Assembly: GCF_000696095.1 (NCBI RefSeq)
Contig: NZ_BAYX01000004.1
Location: forward strand, 124,001-188,000
Direction of reading: 5' to 3'
Source of the DNA: Rhizobium rhizogenes NBRC 13257
GTDB taxonomy: Bacteria > Pseudomonadota > Alphaproteobacteria > Rhizobiales > Rhizobiaceae
Length of the DNA stretch: 64,000 nucleotides
The stretch's first letter is position 1, and each line of letters begins with the position of its first letter. Positions 58,230-64,000 of the stretch are shown piece after piece. Position numbers and translations under genes: made by a program. The notes below the pieces were generated by a model. That model made no database searches. It was not told the origin of the DNA and was given only the letters and a program-made list of their open reading frames with translations.

Positions 58230-61200
58230 ACCTCTCCGAGCCGTTCATCAAACGTCCCGTCGGCACGACGCTTCTGGCAATCGGGCTGGTGATCCTCGGC
58301 ATCGTCGCCTATCGCTTCCTGCCGGTGGCAAGCCTGCCGACCGTCGACCTGCCGACGATCGTCGTTTCGGCCAGCCGTCCCGGCGCCGATCCCGCCAGCA
58401 TGGCGGCGAGCGTGGCGGCACCGCTTGAACGGCATCTCGGCACCATCGCCGGCATCACGCAGCTGACCTCCGTCAGCTCGCTCGGGTCGAGCAGCATCGT
58501 CGCCCAGTTCGATCTGTCGCGCAGCGTCGACGGTGCGGCGCAGGACGTGCAGGCGGCGCTGAATGCGGCGGCGACCGACCTGCCCGGCGACCTGCCGACA
58601 TTGCCCTCCTTCCGCAAGATCAATCCGGCCGCGGCTCCCGTCCTGATCCTGGCGCTGACCTCGGACACCGTGCCGGCAAGCGCGATCTATGATGCGGCTG
58701 ATACCATCGCCGTGCAGCGCATCTCGCAAGTCGACGGCGTCGGTCAGGTGTCGGTCAGCGGCGCCGATCAGCCGGCCGTTCGCGTCAGGCTCGATCCTGA
58801 CCGTCTCTCAGCCATGGGTCTGGCGCTGGACGATGTCCGCACGGCAATCGTCAATGCCAGTACGCTCGGGCCGGCCGGCTCGATCGACGGCAGCAGCGCC
58901 GCCTTCTCGATTTCCCTGAACAGCCAGTTGCGCACACCCGAGGCCTACGGCCGTCTCGTCGTGCGCAGCGGCGACGGTACGGCTGTTCGCCTCTCCGATA
59001 TTGCCACGGTCGAGCCCGGCGTGCGCAACAGCCGCTCCGATGCCTGGTTCGATGGCAAGCCTGCCGTGCTGCTGAACATCACCAAGGAAGCGGACGCCAA
59101 CGTCATCGCCACGGTCGATGGCGTCAAGACGCTGATCCCGGAGCTGCAACGGCTGATCCCGGCCGGTATCCACATTGCCGTTCTCTCCGACCGCACCACG
59201 ACGATCCATGCCAGCGTCACCGACATGCAGTGGACGCTGGTGGCCACCATCTGCCTGGTCATGGCGGTGGTCTTCACGTTTCTTCGGCGCGCCACGCCCA
59301 CTTTTGCGGCTGGTGTTACCGTGCCGTTGTCGCTGTGCGGCACCTTTGCCGCCATGTGGCTCTTCGGGTTGTCGATCGATAATCTGTCGCTGATGGCGCT
59401 CGCGGTCTCCGTCGGCTTCGTCGTCGACGATGCGATCGTGATGATCGAGAACATTTATGCCAATCTTGAGAGCGGCATGAAGCCGATGCGGGCGGCGCTC
59501 GAGGGTGCGAAGCAGATCGGCTTCACTGTGGTTTCGATCAGCCTGTCGCTGCTCGCCGCTTTCATTCCGCTCTTCTTCATGGGCGGCATCGTCGGTCGGT
59601 TCTTCCAGACCTTCTCGCTGACGCTCGGTTTCACCATCGTCGTTTCCACCCTGGTATCGCTGACGCTGACGCCGATGATCTGCGGCCATCGCCTGCGCTC
59701 TCATGACATGGAAGCCCAACCGGGCCTGTTTGCCCGGATTGTCGAGGGGACGCTCGGCGCGGTTACCAATTTCTATGGCCGGACGCTGAAGGCGGTGTTG
59801 CATCACCGCGTGCTTTCCGTCCTCGTCATTTTCGCCTGTGTTGTGATGTCCGCCTATCTCTACGTCAAGGTGCCGAAGGGTTTCATCCCACAGGACGATA
59901 CCGGCTTCATTCAGGGCGGCACGCAGGCGGCGACCGATATCTCCTATCCTGCCATGGTCAAATTGCAGTTGCAGGCCGCCGATCTTGTCGGCAAGGACCC
60001 GGCCGTCTCCGGTGTCGGCTCCTCCGTCGGTGGCGGCGGGTTTTCCAGCTCGGTCAATCGCGGGCAGCTGTTCATTTCGCTGAAGCCGGAATCGGAGCGC
60101 GGATCGACCGCCGAGGTGATCGATCGGCTGCGCAAGCAGCTGATGGCCATTCCGGGCCTCAGCACATTCCTGTTTTCACCTGGCGACATCCGCGCCGGCG
60201 CGCGTCAATCGCAGTCACAATATCAATTCACAATCTGGGGCGCGAATTACGATGAACTGGTGGAATGGGCGCCGAAAGTGCTCGAACGGCTGCAGGCGCT
60301 GCCGGAATTGACCGATGTGGCCACCGACCGGCAGCCGAACGGTCTGCAGGCGACGGTCAACATCGATCGCAGCGAAGCCTCGCGGCTGGGGGTCAGCATC
60401 CAGTCGATCGATGCGGCACTCAACAATGCCTTCGCGCAGCGGCAGGTTTCGACGATCTACACCCAGCGCAACCAGTATCGTGTCGTGCTGGAGGCCAATC
60501 CCGACTACGCGCGCGATCCTCACGATATCTCCAAGCTCTATGTCCCGGCGTCCGGCGGCATCCAGGTTCCGCTCAGTGCTGTCGCCTCGATCCAGCGGAC
60601 GCTGGCGCCGCTGGTGGTCAATCACCAGGGGCAATATCCCTCCGTGACGATCTCCTACAATCTGGCGCTCAACGGCGTGCTGCAAGTGGCGAATGATGCC
60701 ATTCAGAAGGCGGTGCTGGAGATGCATCTGCCCGACGAACTGCATGCGGATTTTGCCGGCGATGCCGCCAGCGTCACGCAGTCCTCGGGCAGCCAGCCGC
60801 TACTGCTGCTGGCGGCGCTGCTGACGGTCTATATCGTCCTCGGCATTCTCTACGAGAGCCTGGCGCATCCGCTGACGATCATTTCGACGCTACCGTCTGC
60901 CGGTCTCGGCGCGCTGCTGGCGCTGGTCATCAGCGGCACTGAGCTGACGATCATCGCCTTCATCGGCATCATCCTGCTGATCGGCCTCGTCAAGAAGAAC
61001 GGCATCATGATGGTGGATTTTGCGTTGCAGGGCGAGCGCAAGCTCGGCCTGCCCTCCGAGGAGGCGATCTACCAGGCCTGCCTCAAACGCTTCCGCCCGA
61101 TCCTGATGACGACGCTTGCAGCACTCATGGGCGCCATCCCGCTGATCATCGCCACAGGCCCGGGGGCGGAACTGCGCCGTCCCCTGGGGATCACCATCGT

Positions 61201-61333
61201 CGGCGGCCTGGTCGTCTCGCAGATCCTGACGCTTTATACGACGCCGATCATCTATCTGATGCTTGCCAAGCTCCACAGCCGGTGGTCGGCGAAGCAGGAG
61301 CCGGCACCGCCGGTCATTTCCTCATCGATCTGA
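58226..61333 (+). CDS. mdtC: RND efflux transporter, MdtC-type
   Basis: A 1035-residue RND pump parallel to MdtB along its length. MNLSEPFIKRPVGTTLLAIG is the MdtC-like opening; Asp401-Asp402 of the proton relay are retained. In E. coli MdtBC the subunits divide labour, with MdtB driving protons and MdtC binding drugs; both copies here look competent by the Asp pair. The gene closes the operon, followed by a strong bidirectional terminator at 61424-61469. Confidence 0.88.
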   Translation: MNLSEPFIKRPVGTTLLAIGLVILGIVAYRFLPVASLPTVDLPTIVVSASRPGADPASMAASVAAPLERHLGTIAGITQLTSVSSLGSSSIVAQFDLSRSVDGAAQDVQAALNAAATDLPGDLPTLPSFRKINPAAAPVLILALTSDTVPASAIYDAADTIAVQRISQVDGVGQVSVSGADQPAVRVRLDPDRLSAMGLALDDVRTAIVNASTLGPAGSIDGSSAAFSISLNSQLRTPEAYGRLVVRSGDGTAVRLSDIATVEPGVRNSRSDAWFDGKPAVLLNITKEADANVIATVDGVKTLIPELQRLIPAGIHIAVLSDRTTTIHASVTDMQWTLVATICLVMAVVFTFLRRATPTFAAGVTVPLSLCGTFAAMWLFGLSIDNLSLMALAVSVGFVVDDAIVMIENIYANLESGMKPMRAALEGAKQIGFTVVSISLSLLAAFIPLFFMGGIVGRFFQTFSLTLGFTIVVSTLVSLTLTPMICGHRLRSHDMEAQPGLFARIVEGTLGAVTNFYGRTLKAVLHHRVLSVLVIFACVVMSAYLYVKVPKGFIPQDDTGFIQGGTQAATDISYPAMVKLQLQAADLVGKDPAVSGVGSSVGGGGFSSSVNRGQLFISLKPESERGSTAEVIDRLRKQLMAIPGLSTFLFSPGDIRAGARQSQSQYQFTIWGANYDELVEWAPKVLERLQALPELTDVATDRQPNGLQATVNIDRSEASRLGVSIQSIDAALNNAFAQRQVSTIYTQRNQYRVVLEANPDYARDPHDISKLYVPASGGIQVPLSAVASIQRTLAPLVVNHQGQYPSVTISYNLALNGVLQVANDAIQKAVLEMHLPDELHADFAGDAASVTQSSGSQPLLLLAALLTVYIVLGILYESLAHPLTIISTLPSAGLGALLALVISGTELTIIAFIGIILLIGLVKKNGIMMVDFALQGERKLGLPSEEAIYQACLKRFRPILMTTLAALMGAIPLIIATGPGAELRRPLGITIVGGLVVSQILTLYTTPIIYLMLAKLHSRWSAKQEPAPPVISSSI

Positions 61334-61423
61334 ACCGGCTATGGACAGCAGCTTGATCTGCCAGCTTTGGTAATCCCCTGAGCGTGCATATGTTGCTGTC
61401 TGATGATCGTCCATATCCAGGCC

Positions 61424-61469
61424 AAAACACCGCAGGCTACGGTGATATCGCCGTAGCCTGCGGTGTTTT
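61424..61469. terminator. Bidirectional terminator between converging RND genes
   Basis: AAAACACCGCAGGCTACGG (61424-61442) and CCGTAGCCTGCGGTGTTTT (61451-61469) are perfect complements around an 8-base loop, a 19-bp stem including the A and T tails. Either strand gives a GC hairpin followed by a T-run. It ends mdtC from the left and the third RND operon from the right. Confidence 0.92.
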
Positions 61470-61515
61470 TACGATGTTTGGAACCTGGCGGACTATCGTC
61501 CGTCGGGGCAGCGCG

Positions 61516-64000
61516 TCAAGCTTGCGTGGCCTCCGGCGTTGTCGCGCCTGTCGCCTGCGCCTTGCCCTTGAAGATGCGGCGCACTGAGACGAAGAGCAGC
61601 GGGATGAAGAAGACGCCGAGCACGGTCGCCGAGATCATGCCGCCCATGACGCCGATGCCGATCGAGTTCTGGCTGCCCGAGCCCGCACCATTGGCGATCG
61701 CCAGCGGCATGACGCCGAGGATGAAGGCGAGCGAGGTCATCAGGATCGGCCGCAGACGCTGCCTCGATGCCTCCAGCGTCGCGTCGATCAGGTTCTTGCC
61801 GCTGTTCTGCTGCTCGATGGCGAACTCGACGATCAGGATGGCGTTCTTGGCCGCCAGTCCTATGGTCGTCAGCAGGCCGACCTTGAAGTAGACGTCGTTC
61901 GACTGGCCGAAGATGGTCGCGGCCAACAGCGCACCGAAGATGCCGATCGGCACCGACAGCATGACGGCAAGGGGGATCGACCAGCTTTCGTAGAGAGCGG
62001 CGAGCGCCAGGAAGACGACGAGGATCGAGATGGCATAGAGCTGGCTTGCCTGATTGCCGGAGAGCTTTTCCTGGGCCGACAGGCTGGTCCATTCATGGCT
62101 GAAGCCGGGGGGCAGGGTCGCCATGATTTGGTCGATCTCGTTCATGGCATCGCCGGAGGAGACGCCGGGAGCGGCAGCCCCCTGAATTTCGACGGCAGAC
62201 GAGCCGTTATAGCGTTCCAGACGCGGCGAGCCATAGGTCCATTCGCCGCTGGAGAAGGCCGAGAAGGGCACCATGTCGCCACCGGAGTTGCGGATATACC
62301 AGCGGCCGAAATCCTCCGGCTGCATGCGGAAATCCTGATAGGCCTGGACGTAGACAGGCTTGACGCGGCCGCGATCGATGAAATCGTTGACGTAGGTGCC
62401 GCCCCAGGCGGTTGACAGCGTGGAGTCGATATCCGCCAGGCTGATATTCAGCGCGCTCGCCTTTTCCTGATCGATATTGACCGAATATTGCGGTGTATCC
62501 TCCTGACCGTTCGGGCGGGTGCCGAACAGTTTCTGGCTCTTTGCGGCAGCGCCCAGCAACTGGTTGCGGGCGGCGATCAGGCTGGCGTGGCCGGCGCCGT
62601 TGATGTCCTTGATGAAGAAGTCGAAACCACTCGAACTACCGAAGCCGGGAATGGCCGGTGGTGCCAGCGCGAAGACGCTGCCATCCTTGATCTTGGAGAA
62701 GGCGCCCATGGCGCGGCCGGCGATCGCCTGCGCCTTCGATTGCGGGGTTGAACGCTCGGCGAAATCCTTCAGCCGGACGAAAACGATACCGACATTCTGG
62801 CCCTGGCCGCTGAAGCCGAAGCCGGCGACGGCGAATGCGCCTTCGACATAGTCCTTCTCGTTGTTGAGGTAATAGTCCTTCACCTGATTGAGCACAGCCC
62901 ATGTCCGGGAATCCGCAGCGCCTGGAGGGAGCTGGATCGCAGTCAACAGGATGCCCTGGTCTTCATCCGGCAGGAACGAACTCGGCAGGCGGTTGAACAG
63001 GTAAGCGACGGCGCCGCCGATCAATACGAAGATCAGCAGGAAGACGGCACTCCAGCGTATCATGCCGTGAATGCTGCTCTGATAACGAAGCGTCGCACGT
63101 TCGAAATTGCGGTTGAACCAGCCGAAGGCACCGCGTTGCTTCGATCCATGCTCCGGCGCCTTCAAAATGGTGGCGCAGAGTGCCGGCGTCAGGATCAATG
63201 CGACGATGACCGACAGGATCATCGCCGAGACGATCGTCACCGAGAACTGCCGATAGATGACGCCGACGGAGCCGGAGAAAAAGGCCATCGGAATGAACAC
63301 GGCCGAGAGCACCGTCGCGATGCCGATCAGAGCACCGGTGATTTCCTGCATCGACTTGATCGTCGCCTCGCGCGGCGAAAGCCCCTCTTCCTCCATCACG
63401 CGCTCGACGTTTTCGACGACAACGATGGCATCGTCCACCAACAGGCCGATCGCCAGCACCATGCCGAACATGGTGAGGGTATTGATCGAATAGCCGAACA
63501 GCGACAGTACACCGAAGGTGCCGAGCAGCACGACCGGGACGGCAAGCGTCGGGATCAAGGTGGCGCGGATGTTCTGCAGGAAGACGAACATGACGATGAA
63601 GACGAGCACGATGGCTTCGAACAGCGTCTTGACCACATCCTCGATCGACAGCTTGACGAAGGGCGTTGTGTCATAGGGATAGACGATTTCGACGTTCGGC
63701 GGCAGCGTCTGCCTTACGCTGTCGATGGTCGACCGCACCGCCTCTGCCGTATTGATGGCGTTGGCGCCGGAGGCGAGCATAACGGCGAGACCGGCCGAAG
63801 GGTGGCCGTTATAGGTGCTCGAGGTGGTATAGGACGAGGCGCCAAGCTCGACGGTCGCGACATCATTGAGGCGTACCAGCGAGCCATCGGACAGGCTCTT
63901 CAGGATAATGTTGTTGAACTGCTCCGGCGTCTGCAGGCGGCTCTTGGCCGTCACTGTTGCATTGAGCTGTTGGCCCTTGCGTTGTGGTAGGGCGCCAAGC
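61516..64000 (-). CDS. RND multidrug efflux transporter (AcrB/MexB-type), partial (N-terminus beyond window)
   Basis: The last 828 residues of a third RND pump; the frame is open to base 64000. The first residues seen ([20 protein letters not shown]) match AcrB/MexB in the first periplasmic loop, so about 220 residues are missing. The helix-4 motif [15 protein letters not shown] has the proton-relay Asp pair. Drug-pocket loops and C-terminal helices ([14 protein letters not shown], then [14 protein letters not shown]) are complete. It is nearer to AcrB/MexB than to MdtB or MdtC. An adaptor gene probably lies beyond the edge. Confidence 0.9.
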   Translation of the reverse strand, partial: LGALPQRKGQQLNATVTAKSRLQTPEQFNNIILKSLSDGSLVRLNDVATVELGASSYTTSSTYNGHPSAGLAVMLASGANAINTAEAVRSTIDSVRQTLPPNVEIVYPYDTTPFVKLSIEDVVKTLFEAIVLVFIVMFVFLQNIRATLIPTLAVPVVLLGTFGVLSLFGYSINTLTMFGMVLAIGLLVDDAIVVVENVERVMEEEGLSPREATIKSMQEITGALIGIATVLSAVFIPMAFFSGSVGVIYRQFSVTIVSAMILSVIVALILTPALCATILKAPEHGSKQRGAFGWFNRNFERATLRYQSSIHGMIRWSAVFLLIFVLIGGAVAYLFNRLPSSFLPDEDQGILLTAIQLPPGAADSRTWAVLNQVKDYYLNNEKDYVEGAFAVAGFGFSGQGQNVGIVFVRLKDFAERSTPQSKAQAIAGRAMGAFSKIKDGSVFALAPPAIPGFGSSSGFDFFIKDINGAGHASLIAARNQLLGAAAKSQKLFGTRPNGQEDTPQYSVNIDQEKASALNISLADIDSTLSTAWGGTYVNDFIDRGRVKPVYVQAYQDFRMQPEDFGRWYIRNSGGDMVPFSAFSSGEWTYGSPRLERYNGSSAVEIQGAAAPGVSSGDAMNEIDQIMATLPPGFSHEWTSLSAQEKLSGNQASQLYAISILVVFLALAALYESWSIPLAVMLSVPIGIFGALLAATIFGQSNDVYFKVGLLTTIGLAAKNAILIVEFAIEQQNSGKNLIDATLEASRQRLRPILMTSLAFILGVMPLAIANGAGSGSQNSIGIGVMGGMISATVLGVFFIPLLFVSVRRIFKGKAQATGATTPEATQA

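Overview
The window looks like the genome of a Rhizobium-type alphaproteobacterium (Rhizobiaceae, close to Rhizobium/Agrobacterium). The DNA is GC-rich and densely coded. It carries a glp-type ABC operon ending in a DUF2160 membrane protein, a histidine-utilization (hut) cluster of the HutF type, and a member of the DUF1612 family named after a Rhizobium etli plasmid gene (RHE_PE00001). I see no insertion sequence, phage, CRISPR array, rRNA or tRNA. Organism and gene assignments come from motif recognition and synteny recall, not from a database search.

Layout. 1-4678 (minus): a glycerol-type ABC importer, glpS-glpT-glpP-glpQ-glpU-glpV, with glpV cut by the window edge. 5333-6881: a ZntB/CorA-like transporter and a VOC protein. 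7072-14553: a divergent sugar locus with a ROK repressor, a Gfo/Idh/MocA oxidoreductase and a ThuA-like protein on the minus strand, facing a complete CUT1 ABC importer on the plus strand. 14550-19662: DUF427, a TetR regulator with a perfect 22-bp palindrome upstream, and a three-subunit molybdenum hydroxylase of the PaoABC/YagTSR type. 19763-24755: a Phd/PIN toxin-antitoxin pair, an M23-family protein with an altered metal motif, and mntH facing mntR. 24873-30445: a SnoaL-like protein and a TetR-regulated RND efflux pump. 30595-33513: a cation/proton antiporter, an AbrB/PIN toxin-antitoxin pair and a periplasmic DUF5666-like protein. 33701-42816: a histidine ammonia-lyase homologue without its MIO triad, a small membrane protein, then hutC-hutF facing hutI-hutH-hutU-hutD. 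42813-49005: a membrane PH-like protein, a YedY-like molybdoenzyme, an MFS pump, a small secreted protein, a VapB/VapC-like pair, a thiolase and an unrecognised protein. 49221-52117: copA-cueR with a textbook CueR promoter. 52291-53400: DUF1612 protein. 53638-61333: an mdtABC-type two-pump RND operon. 61516-64000: the C-terminal part of a third RND pump.

How it fits together. This is an accessory-metabolism and stress region: uptake of glycerol-like and sugar substrates, histidine catabolism, aldehyde or purine-type oxidation, Mn, Zn and Cu handling, and multidrug efflux. Most units have a local regulator with a visible palindromic site: TetR/Pao, AcrR-like/RND, HutC/hut, MntR/mntH and CueR/copA.

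The most unusual observations are four. (1) The HAL-family protein at 33701-35191 has an exact three-residue deletion where Ala-Ser-Gly forms the catalytic MIO group, while other active-site residues remain. (2) The GlpS/GlpT ATPases are degenerate in complementary ways, predicting one working and one broken ATP site. (3) The M23 protein has HxH changed to HxY. (4) The third PIN toxin has Gln where a catalytic acid is expected.
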